Shown here in pieces: positions 16,421 through 27,386 of a stretch of DNA of 64,000 nt. The notes under the pieces were generated by a model that saw only the letters and a program-made list of their open reading frames with translations, had not been told where the DNA came from and did not search any database. Within the stretch, counting starts at the first letter, position 1; every line of letters begins with the position of its first letter. This DNA is from Alphaproteobacteria bacterium (GTDB taxonomy: Bacteria > Pseudomonadota > Alphaproteobacteria > Rhodobacterales > Rhodobacteraceae), in assembly GCA_030427405.1 (NCBI GenBank), contig JAUHXK010000011.1:1-64000 (forward strand), given 5' to 3'. A program made the position numbers and the translations under genes.

Positions 16421-16636
16421 ATGGCAAACACTGCAATCCTGACCCATGGCGGCCTGAACCTGAGCAACCGGTTCTGGGCGTTTGTCGAAGCTGTCCAGAC
16501 GGCCCGCGCACAGGCGACCGAATTCCACCGGACCTATTCAGAGCTGCAACATCTGAGCGACCGTGAACTCAATGATATTGGCGTGCGTCGCTGCGATATC
16601 GCCGACATCGCCCGCAAACACGCATATTGCGCGTAA
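16421..16636 (+). CDS. DUF1127 small basic protein
   Basis: Protein of 71 aa. The C-terminal 40 residues, with [22 protein letters not shown], are the DUF1127 (YjiS-like) domain. In alphaproteobacteria such small proteins take part in stress, phosphate and RNA metabolism. The gene has a hairpin TCGGGG/CCCCGA just before its ribosome site (GAAAGGAA) and its own terminator, so it is probably a single-gene unit. It is the last gene of the rpmD-rplO cassette. Confidence 0.88.
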   Translation: MANTAILTHGGLNLSNRFWAFVEAVQTARAQATEFHRTYSELQHLSDRELNDIGVRRCDIADIARKHAYCA

Positions 16637-16659
16637 TACCCCACCACTCACACGGAAGA

Positions 16660-16685
16660 GAGGCGCCAGAACGGCGCCTCTTTTT
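16660..16685 (+). terminator. Terminator after the DUF1127 gene
   Basis: GAGGCGCC, loop AGAAC, GGCGCCTC, then TTTTTCTTTT. A strong intrinsic terminator that isolates the DUF1127 transcript from rplO. Confidence 0.92.
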
Positions 16686-16848
16686 CTTTTGGGCGGATGA
16701 TGGGGCGGGGGGGCGACAACAAACCTTGCAACCAAGGCCACAAAGCTGTATCGCGCTCCGGTGGCATTGCGCCACGAGAATCAAAATCAAGAAACGCCGC
16801 GTTTGGCCCACCACGCTTCGGGGTCATTTCCGGCAAAGGAGAAGCGAC

Positions 16849-17322
16849 ATGAAACTGAACGAATTGCGCGACAATCCCGGCGCCAGCCCGAAACGCACCC
16901 GCGTTGGCCGTGGTCCCGGTTCCGGCAAAGGTAAAATGGGTGGCCGTGGTATCAAAGGCCAGAAATCCCGTTCGGGTGTGGCCATCAACGGCTACGAAGG
17001 CGGCCAGATGCCGCTGTACCAACGCTTGCCCAAGCGTGGCTTTAACAAGCCGAACCGTAAAGAATTCGCCGTTATCAACCTGGGTCTGATCCAGAAATTC
17101 GTCGAGGCCGGCAAGTTGGACGCCAAAGCCGCGATCACCGAAGACGCGCTGGTTGCATCCGGTCTGGTTCGCCGCAAGCTGGACGGTATCCGCGTTCTGG
17201 CCAAAGGCGAGATCAGCACCAAAGTGAACCTGGAAGTAACAGGTGCTTCGAAAGCTGCCGTCGAGGCAGTTGAAAAAGCGGGCGGTTCACTGACGGTCAC
17301 AAAAGCTGCTGCGGCAGAGTAA
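16849..17322 (+). CDS. rplO: 50S ribosomal protein L15
   Basis: Protein of 157 aa. The start at 16849 ([22 protein letters not shown]) is chosen because L15 proteins begin this way and AAAGGAGAAG precedes it; upstream in-frame codons belong to the DUF1127 terminator region. The Gly/Arg-rich [12 protein letters not shown] and the C-terminal region with [12 protein letters not shown] are typical. L15 assembles late into the 50S subunit. A weak promoter-like TTGCAA (16726) lies upstream. Confidence 0.98.
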   Translation: MKLNELRDNPGASPKRTRVGRGPGSGKGKMGGRGIKGQKSRSGVAINGYEGGQMPLYQRLPKRGFNKPNRKEFAVINLGLIQKFVEAGKLDAKAAITEDALVASGLVRRKLDGIRVLAKGEISTKVNLEVTGASKAAVEAVEKAGGSLTVTKAAAAE

Positions 17323-17377
17323 GCGCTTGTGAGCGGGCCAAGACCCGCTTACATAGACCCCAGAGTTTTCCAAGACG

Positions 17378-17412
17378 CCGCCCGAGCCGGAAAACGGTTC
17401 CGGGCGGTGTTT
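17378..17412 (+). terminator. Hairpin between rplO and secY
   Basis: CCGCCCG/CGGGCGG and AGCCG/CGGTT form a long stem with one bulged C around GAAAA, followed by TGTTTTC. The T-run is interrupted, so it may attenuate rather than stop transcription into secY, which begins 20 bases later. Confidence 0.5.
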
Positions 17413-17431
17413 TCATAAGAGAGACCGATTT

Positions 17432-18792
<1,361 letters not shown>

Positions 18793-18796
<4 letters not shown>

Positions 18797-19368
18797 ACAT
18801 CATTCTTCTGGGCCCCCCGGGGGCGGGCAAGGGCACGCAGGCGCAGCATTTGGTTGAAACCCGTGGGATGGTGCAGCTCAGCACCGGCGACATGCTGCGC
18901 GAGGCCAAGACCAGCGGAACGGAAATGGGCCAGAAGGTCGCGGCCATCATGGACGCGGGTAAATTGGTCACCGACGAGATCGTGATCGGCCTGATCGAAG
19001 AGAAACTGATGACCGAAAAAGGCGCAGGTTTCATCTTTGATGGCTTCCCGCGTACGCTGGCGCAGGCAGATGCACTTGCGGCATTGCTGGGTAAGCTGGG
19101 CCAGTCGCTGCACACCGTGATCGAAATGCGCGTTGACGACGAAACGCTTGTCAAACGCATCGTGGGCCGCGCCGAAGAAGCGCGCGCCGCGGGCAAACCC
19201 GTCCGGGCGGATGACAACGAAGAAAGCGTTCGTATCCGGTTGATGGAATATTACAAGAAGACCGCGCCGCTGATCGGATATTACTATGCCAAGGGTGATC
19301 TGCGCCCGGTCAACGGCCTGGCCAGCATCGAAGAGGTTACCGCCTCGATCGAGGCCGTACTGGGGTGA
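18793..19368 (+). CDS. adk: Adenylate kinase, short LID form
   Basis: Protein of 191 aa. P-loop [10 protein letters not shown] at residues 7-16, AMP-binding STGDMLR, and the [14 protein letters not shown] motif. The LID between about residues 125 and 140 is short ([17 protein letters not shown]) and lacks the zinc cysteines of the long form. It interconverts ATP, ADP and AMP. It is translationally coupled to secY. Confidence 0.97.
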
Positions 19369-19381
19369 CACCGATACGGGC

Positions 19382-19410
19382 TTGACGCCAGCGGCAAAAG
19401 CCCATATCGA
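19382..19410 (+). promoter_or_regulatory. Possible promoter of the alpha (rpsM) block
   Basis: TTGACG (19382-19387) and TATCGA (19405-19410) are 17 bases apart, about 160 bases upstream of rpsM. The -10 element is weak. The 200-base gap after adk makes a promoter here plausible. Confidence 0.35.
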
Positions 19411-19568
19411 CCCCCATCCCCAAGGGGAATCAAGACCGCATGCGGGATTCGTCCCAACTGCCCCGACCACCTCGAATAATGCTGAACCCTCTGGCCACAC
19501 TGCCACGGTTAGGCGTTGTGAAAAAAGGTTCTGGAGTTACGGAACCGCAACGAAAAGGAAAGTGACAC

Positions 19569-19937
19569 GTGGCACGTATTGCCGGCGTAAACATCCCGAC
19601 TGCAAAGCGGGTACCAATCGCCCTCACATATATCACCGGAATCGGCAACACCTCGGCCAAAGCGATCTGCGAAGCCGTGGGCATTGAAGCGACCCGTCGC
19701 GTCAACGAACTGTCCGACGCCGAAGTTCTGAAAATCCGCGAATTCATCGACGAAAACTTCACCGTCGAAGGTGACCTGCGTCGTGAAGTTCAGATGAACG
19801 TCAAGCGCCTGATGGACCTGGGCTGCTATCGCGGTCTGCGTCACCGCCGCAACCTGCCGGTTCGCGGTCAGCGCACCCACACCAACGCTCGTACCCGCAA
19901 AGGCCCCGCAAAGGCCATTGCCGGTAAGAAGAAATAA
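19569..19937 (+). CDS. rpsM: 30S ribosomal protein S13
   Basis: Protein of 122 aa from a GTG start at 19569 with AAAAGGAAAG upstream. Begins [15 protein letters not shown] and has the helix-two-turn-helix region [19 protein letters not shown] and the basic end [15 protein letters not shown]13 contacts P-site tRNA and L5. First gene of the alpha block. Confidence 0.98.
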   Translation: MARIAGVNIPTAKRVPIALTYITGIGNTSAKAICEAVGIEATRRVNELSDAEVLKIREFIDENFTVEGDLRREVQMNVKRLMDLGCYRGLRHRRNLPVRGQRTHTNARTRKGPAKAIAGKKK

Positions 19938-19952
19938 GGGAGGGTCTGACTG

Positions 19953-20342
19953 ATGGCACGTGACAAGACTCGCGTTAAGCGCAAAGAGCGCAAGAACATC
20001 GCATCGGGCGTCGCCCATGTGAACTCGACCTTCAACAACACCAAGATCCTGATCTCGGACGTACAGGGCAACGCCATCTCGTGGTCGTCGGCCGGTACCA
20101 TGGGCTTCAAGGGTTCGCGGAAATCGACACCCTACGCCGCTCAGATGGCTGCAGAAGATGCAGGCAAAAAGGCGCAGGAACACGGCGTCAAGACGCTGGA
20201 AGTCGAAGTTCAGGGCCCCGGTTCGGGCCGTGAATCGGCGCTGCGTGCGCTGGCTGCTGCGGGTTTCAACATCACGTCGATCCGCGACGTGACGCCGATC
20301 GCCCACAACGGCTGCCGCCCGCCGAAGCGTCGCCGCGTCTAA
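19953..20342 (+). CDS. rpsK: 30S ribosomal protein S11
   Basis: Protein of 129 aa with [30 protein letters not shown] and the C-terminal [12 protein letters not shown] that forms the platform contact with 16S rRNA. It lies 15 bases after rpsM. A 114-base gap follows before rpoA. Confidence 0.98.
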   Translation: MARDKTRVKRKERKNIASGVAHVNSTFNNTKILISDVQGNAISWSSAGTMGFKGSRKSTPYAAQMAAEDAGKKAQEHGVKTLEVEVQGPGSGRESALRALAAAGFNITSIRDVTPIAHNGCRPPKRRRV

Positions 20343-20456
20343 GCGAATTTGAATTGAGCTGGGGCTGTGTTTCTGCACGGCCCCAGCACGTCATTTTGAA
20401 CCTCGGGCGTCTGCACCTTGTTGGTCATGGGGCGCGGACAGGAATGGAGGGATTAC

Positions 20457-21473
20457 ATGATCCACAAGAATTGGGCAGAATTGATCAAACCGACCCAGCT
20501 TGAAGGCAAGCCGGGCAACGATCCTGCGCGTCAGGCCACCCTGGTCGCCGAGCCGCTGGAACGTGGTTTTGGTCTGACACTGGGCAACGCGCTGCGCCGC
20601 GTTTTGATGAGCTCGCTGCAAGGCGCGGCCATCACCAGCGTCCAGATCGACAACGTCCTGCACGAGTTCAGCTCGGTCGCGGGTGTGCGTGAAGACGTCA
20701 CCGACATCATCCTGAACCTCAAGCAGGTTGCCCTGCGCATGGAAGTCGAAGGCCCCAAGCGCCTGTCGATCAATGCCAAAGGCCCCGCCGTTGTCACCGC
20801 TGGCGACATCAGCGACAGCGCTGGCATCGAGGTTCTGAACCGCGATCACGTCATCTGCCACCTGGACGATGGCGCTGACCTGTTCATGGAACTGACCGTC
20901 AACACCGGCAAGGGCTACGTCTCGGCTGAAAAGAACAAGCCCGAAGACGCACCCATCGGCCTGATCCCGATCGACGCGATCTATTCGCCGGTCAAAAAGG
21001 TCGCCTATGACGTTCAGCCGACCCGTGAAGGCCAGGTTCTGGACTATGACAAGCTGACCCTGAAGATCGAAACCGATGGTTCGATCACGCCGGAAGACGC
21101 GCTGGCCTTTGCCGCACGCATCCTGCAGGATCAGCTGTCGATCTTTGTTAACTTCGACGAGCCGGAATCGGCTGGCCGCCAGGACGAAGACGACGGTCTG
21201 GAGTTCAACCCGCTGCTGCTGAAGAAAGTCGACGAGCTGGAACTGTCGGTGCGTTCGGCAAACTGCCTGAAGAACGACAACATCGTTTATATCGGCGACC
21301 TGATCCAGAAGACCGAAGCCGAGATGCTGCGCACCCCGAATTTCGGCCGCAAGTCGCTGAACGAGATCAAGGAAGTGCTGTCCGGCATGGGTCTGCACCT
21401 CGGCATGGATGTCGAGGATTGGCCGCCCGACAACATCGAAGATCTGGCGAAGAAATTCGAAGACGCGTTCTAA
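20457..21473 (+). CDS. rpoA: RNA polymerase alpha subunit
   Basis: Protein of 338 aa. The start at 20457 ([16 protein letters not shown]) is chosen over an in-frame ATG at 20418 because alphaproteobacterial RpoA begins this way and GGAGGG lies just upstream. The N-terminal dimerisation domain contains [21 protein letters not shown]. The C-terminal domain holds [17 protein letters not shown] and the DNA- and activator-binding helix near [17 protein letters not shown]. Confidence 0.98.
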   Translation: MIHKNWAELIKPTQLEGKPGNDPARQATLVAEPLERGFGLTLGNALRRVLMSSLQGAAITSVQIDNVLHEFSSVAGVREDVTDIILNLKQVALRMEVEGPKRLSINAKGPAVVTAGDISDSAGIEVLNRDHVICHLDDGADLFMELTVNTGKGYVSAEKNKPEDAPIGLIPIDAIYSPVKKVAYDVQPTREGQVLDYDKLTLKIETDGSITPEDALAFAARILQDQLSIFVNFDEPESAGRQDEDDGLEFNPLLLKKVDELELSVRSANCLKNDNIVYIGDLIQKTEAEMLRTPNFGRKSLNEIKEVLSGMGLHLGMDVEDWPPDNIEDLAKKFEDAF

Positions 21474-21602
21474 GCGCGTCTTCCCTAATGCCCGGCCCGA
21501 ATTGGGACTATCCGGGGACAGTATGGGCACTTCCGCCCCAAGGAGAGCCGGTGACACGCATCGCCGGCCAGACAAAGCAAAACGCAAGATAGGAATTGAA
21601 AA

Positions 21603-22028
21603 ATGCGTCACGCACGTGGTTATCGCCGCCTGAACCGTACTCATGAGCACCGCAAGGCTCTGTTTGCGAACATGGCTGGCTCGCTCATCGAGCATGAGCA
21701 AATCAAAACAACTCTGCCCAAGGCAAAAGAACTGCGCCCGATCATCGAAAAGCTGGTCACTCTGGGCAAGCGCGGCGACCTGCACGCCCGTCGTCAGGCC
21801 GCAGCACAGCTGAAAGAAGACAAAGACGTCGCAAAGCTGTTCGAAGTTCTGGGCCCCCGCTACGCCGAGCGTCAGGGCGGTTATGTCCGCATCCTGAAAG
21901 CAGGCTTCCGCTATGGCGACATGGCTCCGATGGCGATCATCGAATTCGTTGACCGTGACATCGACGCCAAAGGCGCAGCCGACAAGGCCCGCGTCGCTGC
22001 CGAAGAAGACGCGGCAGACGAAGAGTAA
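21603..22028 (+). CDS. rplQ: 50S ribosomal protein L17
   Basis: Protein of 141 aa starting [26 protein letters not shown] in successive family motifs; [19 protein letters not shown] follows. The C-terminus is an acidic Ala/Glu/Asp tail. It is the last gene of the supercluster and is followed by a strong terminator. Confidence 0.98.
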   Translation: MRHARGYRRLNRTHEHRKALFANMAGSLIEHEQIKTTLPKAKELRPIIEKLVTLGKRGDLHARRQAAAQLKEDKDVAKLFEVLGPRYAERQGGYVRILKAGFRYGDMAPMAIIEFVDRDIDAKGAADKARVAAEEDAADEE

Positions 22029-22053
22029 TCAGCCCAAATGTGCTGAACCCGAA

Positions 22054-22082
22054 CCCCCGCCCGAAACGGCGGGGGTTTTTTG
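22054..22082 (+). terminator. Terminator of the alpha block
   Basis: CCCCCGCC, loop CGAAAC, GGCGGGGG, followed by seven T. End of the ribosomal supercluster. Confidence 0.95.
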
Positions 22083-22113
22083 TTTCTGCAAGACCTGAAT
22101 AACGGAGACCCAA

Positions 22114-22737
22114 GTGAACCTTCGCATGTCCATTTTTGACGTCCAGGGATTGGCTTTTGGCATAGTGATGACCAGCCTCAGCGTCGTATTTCTGAAAGCG
22201 GCCGGGTTGGTGACCGGGCAGACCGCTGGTATTGCGTTGCTGCTGTCCTATGTTCTGCCGCTAAGCTTTGGGGCACTGTTCTTTCTGATCGGGATTCCCT
22301 TTCTGATTCTGGCCTGGGTCAAGCGCGGCCCGGTTTTCGCGATCCGGACGATCATTGCCGTCGTGGGCATTTCCCTCGTGTCGCAGCTTTTGGGCAAGAT
22401 CGTGCTCTTCGACCGTCTGGATGCACCGATTGCGGCCATTCTGGGCGGAGCGACCAGTGGCATGGGGCTGATCGCGATTTTCCGGCACAATGCGTCGGCT
22501 GGTGGAATGACTATTCTGGGCATCATTCTAGAGCATAAAACGGGTTTCAAGGCGGGGTGGTTCCAGCTTTCGGTTGATGCCGCGGTGTTTCTGGCCGCCG
22601 CTTTTGTATTAAGCCCGGCCCAGCTGTTCTATTCGTTCCTCGGGGCGATCATCACCAATCTGGCCATCGTCTGGAATTTCGACGTGGCGCAAAGCAAGAC
22701 AGGGCGCCCGGGCTATGGCCGGGCTGCGAACGAGTAG
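22114..22737 (+). CDS. YitT-family (DUF161) integral membrane protein, short form
   Basis: Protein of 207 aa from a GTG start. Five to six hydrophobic segments carry the YitT pattern: GLVTGQTAGIALLLSY near residue 35, GGATSGMGLIAIFRH near 111, and ASAGGMTILG near 127. The soluble C-terminal DUF2179 domain of full-length YitT proteins is absent. The function of the family is not established; transport is likely. It is a single gene after the rplQ terminator. Confidence 0.8.
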   Translation: MNLRMSIFDVQGLAFGIVMTSLSVVFLKAAGLVTGQTAGIALLLSYVLPLSFGALFFLIGIPFLILAWVKRGPVFAIRTIIAVVGISLVSQLLGKIVLFDRLDAPIAAILGGATSGMGLIAIFRHNASAGGMTILGIILEHKTGFKAGWFQLSVDAAVFLAAAFVLSPAQLFYSFLGAIITNLAIVWNFDVAQSKTGRPGYGRAANE

Positions 22738-22796
22738 CACGGCTTGCAAATTGCACCTCATGCGGACATATCAAAACTCCAATGCATGAGGGTGTC

Positions 22797-24185
22797 ATGA
22801 TCCGCACAGTTGTTCTTTGCTTGTCATTCGTGCTTGTCGCCAATTCCGCGGCGGCGGAAACAAAGGTGCCGCAGTCGCCTGCCGAAATATCGCTTGGATT
22901 TGCGCCGGTTGTAGAAAAGTCCGCCCCCGCGGTGGTGAACATCTATGCCAAGATCGTCCGTCAGGGGCGGGCAAACCCTTTCTTCTCGGACCCGTTCTTT
23001 CGGGATTTCTTCGGGGGTGGGTTTGGCGCGCCACAACCGCGGGTGCAAAATTCACTGGGGTCGGGGGTTATCCTGACATCGGACGGCTATGTAGTGTCGA
23101 ATTATCATGTGGTCGGCTCGGCCACCGAGATTCGTGTGGTCACCACCGACCGCCGAGAGTATTCGGCCAAGGTCGTTCTGGGTGATGAAGAGAGCGATAT
23201 CGCGATCCTGCGCCTGGACGCGGCCGATGACCTGCCATTTCTGAAAATGCGTGATTCCGACCTTGTCGCGGTTGGTGAACTGGCCTTGGCCATCGGAAAC
23301 CCATTCGGGGTGGGGCAAACCGTTTCTTCGGGCATAATTTCCGGTCTCGCCCGAACCGGAACCGCCACAGGAAACGCCCGCGGTTATTTCATTCAAACGG
23401 ACGCCCCGATCAACCCGGGCAATTCAGGCGGTGCACTGATCGATGTTAATGGCGATCTTATTGGCATCAATACCTCGATCCTGACCCGGTCGGGCGGTTC
23501 GAACGGCATTGGATTTGCCATACCCGCCAATCTGGTGGCTGCTTTCCTGCGGCAGGCACAAACAGGAAATGACAGTTTCGTCAGCCCCTGGGCCGGTATG
23601 GCCGGCCAACACATGAGCGCGGATATAGCGGAATCCCTGGGGCTGGTGCTGCCGTTGGGCGTCGTTGTGTCCGACCTGCACAAACTCAGCCCGCTGACAG
23701 AAGCGGGGGTAAAGGTCGGCGACATCATTACCCATGTGGACGGCAAAGAGGTGAATTCGCCTGCGGAAATGAAGTTTCGCATGGCCATTGCCGGCGTCGG
23801 CGGGACATCGGTTCTGACATTGCTGCGCGTGGAAGAACAGCCCGAGGTCACGATCGACCTGGTCCGCGCACCGGAAACACCCGCCGCCGAAGAAACGACG
23901 TTGGATGACGAAACCGCCTTTCCCGGCCTGACGGTGGCGCGCGTCAATCCGGCCCTCATCGCGCGGCTGGGACTGTTGTTGTCGCAGACCGGCGTTGTCG
24001 TTGTGGACCCCGGCCCTTATGGCGGCCGCTCGGGGTTGCGCGCGGGTGACGTCTTGGAGTCCATAAACGGGCAGGGTGTCGAAAGGCCACGTGATGCGGT
24101 GCGCGCGCTGACCGACCCGGGACGGCGTGTGCAACTGGATATTCTGCGCGGCGGAAAACCGGCGTCATTGCGGTTCCGGCTGTAA
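22797..24185 (+). CDS. degQ: Periplasmic serine protease DegP/DegQ (HtrA family)
   Basis: Protein of 462 aa. The start at 22797 gives a signal peptide ending NSAAA at residue 20. The trypsin-like domain has H104 (SNYHVVG), D134 (EESDIAIL) and S210 (NPGNSGGAL). Two PDZ domains follow, at about 255-350 and 375-455. HtrA proteases degrade or refold damaged envelope proteins. It is longer than DegS and lacks a membrane anchor, so DegP or DegQ; the two cannot be told apart here. rarA starts four bases after its stop. Confidence 0.93.
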   Translation: MIRTVVLCLSFVLVANSAAAETKVPQSPAEISLGFAPVVEKSAPAVVNIYAKIVRQGRANPFFSDPFFRDFFGGGFGAPQPRVQNSLGSGVILTSDGYVVSNYHVVGSATEIRVVTTDRREYSAKVVLGDEESDIAILRLDAADDLPFLKMRDSDLVAVGELALAIGNPFGVGQTVSSGIISGLARTGTATGNARGYFIQTDAPINPGNSGGALIDVNGDLIGINTSILTRSGGSNGIGFAIPANLVAAFLRQAQTGNDSFVSPWAGMAGQHMSADIAESLGLVLPLGVVVSDLHKLSPLTEAGVKVGDIITHVDGKEVNSPAEMKFRMAIAGVGGTSVLTLLRVEEQPEVTIDLVRAPETPAAEETTLDDETAFPGLTVARVNPALIARLGLLLSQTGVVVVDPGPYGGRSGLRAGDVLESINGQGVERPRDAVRALTDPGRRVQLDILRGGKPASLRFRL

Positions 24186-24189
24186 ACCC

Positions 24190-25503
24190 ATGGCTGACCT
24201 TTTTGACACCGGTTCCGGCGATGAACCCCAGGCGCATCCGCATCGACCCCTGGCCGACCGGCTGCGCCCCCAGACACTGTCTGAGGTTATCGGGCAGGAA
24301 CAGGTTCTGGGGCCGGATGCCCCGCTGGGCGTAATGCTGGCCTCGGGCAGCTTGTCCAGCCTGATCTTCTGGGGGCCGCCCGGTGTCGGCAAAACGACCA
24401 TCGCGCGTTTGCTGGCGCGGGAAACCGACCTGCATTTCGTGCAGATCAGCGCCATTTTCACCGGTGTGCCTGACCTGAAAAAAGTGTTCGAGGCCGCCAA
24501 GCTGCGGCGCCAGTCCGGCAAGGGCACGCTGTTATTCGTTGACGAAATACACAGGTTCAACAAAGCGCAGCAGGACGGGTTTCTGCCGCATATGGAAGAC
24601 GGCACGATCCTTCTGGTGGGGGCGACGACGGAAAACCCCTCGTTTGAACTGAACGCGGCCGTTCTGAGCCGGGCGCAGGTTCTGGTGCTGGAAAGGCTTG
24701 GCCTTGCCGATCTTGAACACCTGACCCAGCGCGCCGAAAAGGAACTGGACCGGGCCTTGCCCCTGACGCCGTCCGCGCGGGATGCCCTGCACGAGATGGC
24801 GGACGGCGACGGGCGGGCGCTGTTGAACCTGATCGAACAGGTTGCCGCGTGGTCGGTTGATGGCCCCCTGGACCCCGACGCGCTTGCCACGCGCCTGATG
24901 CGACGCGCGGCGAAATACGACAAGTCGGGCGACGAACATTACAATCTGATTTCGGCCCTGCATAAATCCGTTCGCGGGTCGGACCCGGATGCGGCGCTGT
25001 ATTGGTTTGCGCGGATGCTGACGGGCGGCGAGGACCCGCGCTATTTGGCGCGGCGGATCACGCGCATGGCGGTCGAAGATATTGGCCTGGCCGACCCGCA
25101 GGCGCAATCGGTCTGCCTGCAGGCGTGGGAAACCTATGAACGGCTTGGATCGCCCGAAGGCGAATTGGCCCTGGCACAGGCGCTTGTCTATCTGGCGCTG
25201 GCCCCGAAATCCAATGGCGTTTACGTCGGTTACAAGGCCGCGATGAGGCTGGCCAAGCAGTCGGGCAGCGAACCGCCGCCGAAACACATTCTGAACGCGC
25301 CGACATCGCTGATGAAAGATCAGGGCTATGGCGCGGGCTATGCTTATGATCACGACGCCGAAGACGGGTTCTCGGGGCAGAACTATTTCCCGGACGACAT
25401 GAAACGCCCGGTGTTGTACCAACCGGTCGAACGCGGGTTCGAGCGCGAGTTGAAAAAGCGCCTGGATTATTTTGCCAAGCTCAGGGCGCAGCGCAACGGT
25501 TGA
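24190..25503 (+). CDS. rarA: Replication-associated recombination protein A (AAA+ ATPase)
   Basis: Protein of 437 aa from the ATG at 24190, five bases after degQ. Walker A GPPGVGKT at 62-69 and Walker B LLFVDEIHRF near 111-120. Sensor region GATTENPSFELNAAVLSR, and the C-terminal tetramerisation part with YVGYKAAM and GYAYDHDAEDGFSGQNYFP. RarA (MgsA) acts at stalled replication forks and is related to clamp-loader subunits. The N-terminus begins MADLFDTGSGDEPQ. Confidence 0.96.
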   Translation: MADLFDTGSGDEPQAHPHRPLADRLRPQTLSEVIGQEQVLGPDAPLGVMLASGSLSSLIFWGPPGVGKTTIARLLARETDLHFVQISAIFTGVPDLKKVFEAAKLRRQSGKGTLLFVDEIHRFNKAQQDGFLPHMEDGTILLVGATTENPSFELNAAVLSRAQVLVLERLGLADLEHLTQRAEKELDRALPLTPSARDALHEMADGDGRALLNLIEQVAAWSVDGPLDPDALATRLMRRAAKYDKSGDEHYNLISALHKSVRGSDPDAALYWFARMLTGGEDPRYLARRITRMAVEDIGLADPQAQSVCLQAWETYERLGSPEGELALAQALVYLALAPKSNGVYVGYKAAMRLAKQSGSEPPPKHILNAPTSLMKDQGYGAGYAYDHDAEDGFSGQNYFPDDMKRPVLYQPVERGFERELKKRLDYFAKLRAQRNG

Positions 25504-25665
25504 CGTGACCGGGCGTTCATGCCCCAAAGTGCCGACGAGGCCGGGCCAGCTATCCCTGCTGGCTTGACTCTTCGGGTGCGGCGCGCGACAGACGCGCATG
25601 TTTTCTTGGACACCATCACACAGGCAGCCCAAGCGGGAAAACCGCGTTGGCCGGGGGAATTCGAC

Positions 25666-26709
25666 ATGAGCGGCGTACAGATGATCTCTGTGGCAGAGGG
25701 CGATGGCGATCAGCGGCTGGACCGGTGGTTGCGGCGCTTGTTCCCGCATGTCAGCCAGGGCCGGATCGAAAAGATGTGCCGCAAGGGTGAGCTGCGGGTC
25801 GATGGCGCGCGGGTCAAGGCCTCGACCCGGATCGAAGCGGGCCAGACAGTGCGTATTCCTCCGTTGCCCAACGCCGATCACAAACCTGCCGAGGTGCAGC
25901 GCCAGGTGTCGGAGGCGGATACAAAGATGATCCAGTCCTGTGTCATCTACCGCGACGATCACGTTCTGGCGCTGAACAAGCCACATGGATTGCCGGTTCA
26001 GGGCGGCAGCGGTCAGACGCGGCACGTCGACAGTCTGTCCCAGGCTCTGAGGTTCGGATATGACGAAAACCCGCGCCTTGTGCATCGTCTGGACAAGGAT
26101 ACCTCGGGCGTGCTGCTGATGGCGCGCACACGGGACGCGGCCAAGGGGCTGACGGCGGCCTTCCGTCACCGGAATACGCGCAAGATATACTGGGCGCTGG
26201 TTGCAGGTGTCCCGACGCCCTATCTGGGCGAAATCAAAACCGGGCTGGTCAAGGCCCCGGGCCATGGCAAGCAGGGTGAAGGCGAAAAAATGGTCGCCAT
26301 GCACCTGAGCGAGGTCGACGGCACCCCAGGGGCCAAGCGGGCCCATACCCTGTATGCGACGCTGTACCGGGTGGCGGGCCGGGCATCCTGGGTGGCGATG
26401 GAGCCGATTACCGGCCGCACGCATCAGTTACGGGCGCATATGGCGGCGATCGGCCACCCGATCATCGGTGACGGCAAATATGGCGGATCCGGCCAGGAAA
26501 ACCTGGGCGACGGGTGGGGCGCGCAGCTGGGCGGTGTGATCAGCAAGAAATTGCACCTGCATGCACGGCGGCTGTCCTTTGAGCACCCGGTCACGCATAA
26601 GACGGTCACCGTCGTTGCGCCTTTGCCGGATCACATGAAACACAGCTGGGACACCTTCGGCTGGACCGAAGACCTTGCCGCCGATGACCCGTTCGAGGCC
26701 TTGCAATGA
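25666..26709 (+). CDS. rluC: 23S rRNA pseudouridine synthase, RluC/RluD type
   Basis: Protein of 347 aa. The start at 25666 gives MSGVQMISVAEGDGDQRLDRWL, the usual N-terminus with an S4 RNA-binding domain (residues about 13-60). The catalytic Asp is D143 in HRLDKDTSG; GRTHQLRAHMAAIGHPIIGD marks the substrate cleft. RluC modifies U955, U2504 and U2580 in E. coli; the target here is inferred. A non-coding gap of about 160 bases separates it from rarA. Its stop overlaps the next start in ATGA. Confidence 0.93.
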   Translation: MSGVQMISVAEGDGDQRLDRWLRRLFPHVSQGRIEKMCRKGELRVDGARVKASTRIEAGQTVRIPPLPNADHKPAEVQRQVSEADTKMIQSCVIYRDDHVLALNKPHGLPVQGGSGQTRHVDSLSQALRFGYDENPRLVHRLDKDTSGVLLMARTRDAAKGLTAAFRHRNTRKIYWALVAGVPTPYLGEIKTGLVKAPGHGKQGEGEKMVAMHLSEVDGTPGAKRAHTLYATLYRVAGRASWVAMEPITGRTHQLRAHMAAIGHPIIGDGKYGGSGQENLGDGWGAQLGGVISKKLHLHARRLSFEHPVTHKTVTVVAPLPDHMKHSWDTFGWTEDLAADDPFEALQ

Positions 26710-27386
26710 CAGAGCCGCTGCGGCTGGTCGTGTTTGACGTCGACGGAACGCTGGTGGACAGCCAGGCAAGCATCGTTGACGCCATGACCGCCAGCTTCAG
26801 CGCCTGCGGGGTGCCTGTTCCTGAACGTTCCGCGATTTTGTCCATCGTTGGCCTGTCGCTTTCGGTCGCGATTGCCCGGCTGGCCCCGGATCAGCCTGCG
26901 GCCATGCAACACAAGCTGGTCGAGAATTACAAACAGGCCTATCACGCCCAGAGGCTGGAACAGGGTGCGGCGGGTTCTCCGCTTTTTCCGGGCGCGATCG
27001 ATGTTATCAAGAACCTGCATGCCGTGCCCGAAATCTTGCTGGGCGTGGCTACGGGCAAGTCGCAGCGCGGGCTGGATGCGTTGTTCGAACTGCACGGCCT
27101 GGACACCTATTTCGTGACCCGCCAGGTGGCTGACCATCATCCGTCGAAACCGCATCCGTCGATGATTTCCGCCGCGCTTGGGGAAACCGGTGTCGAGGCA
27201 CAGCATTGCGCCATGATCGGCGACACCAGTTTTGATATGGAAATGGCGCAGGCGGCCCGCGTGGCCGGGATCGGCGTGTCCTGGGGGTATCATGACCGCC
27301 CCGCATTGCGGCAGGCGGCCCGCGTGATCGACACTTTCGACCAGCTGCCGGGCGCGCTGGCGGATATTTGGGGCAAAGAGATATGA
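26706..27386 (+). CDS. HAD-superfamily phosphatase (phosphoglycolate phosphatase-like)
   Basis: Protein of 226 aa. Motif I FDVDGTLVDS with nucleophile D11 and acid D13; motif II VATGKS; motif III K followed by motif IV IGDTSFDMEMA. The cap helix domain after motif I is of the subclass IA type. Related proteins hydrolyse phosphoglycolate or other small phosphates; the substrate is not determined. It overlaps rluC and the ATP12 gene by four bases on each side, forming a coupled three-gene run. Confidence 0.9.
   Translation: MTEPLRLVVFDVDGTLVDSQASIVDAMTASFSACGVPVPERSAILSIVGLSLSVAIARLAPDQPAAMQHKLVENYKQAYHAQRLEQGAAGSPLFPGAIDVIKNLHAVPEILLGVATGKSQRGLDALFELHGLDTYFVTRQVADHHPSKPHPSMISAALGETGVEAQHCAMIGDTSFDMEMAQAARVAGIGVSWGYHDRPALRQAARVIDTFDQLPGALADIWGKEI

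Noticed and set aside
24532..26424. Minus-strand frame of 630 codons opposite rarA and rluC
   Set aside because: Antisense to two clear genes; its sequence has no recognisable domain and it starts inside rluC.
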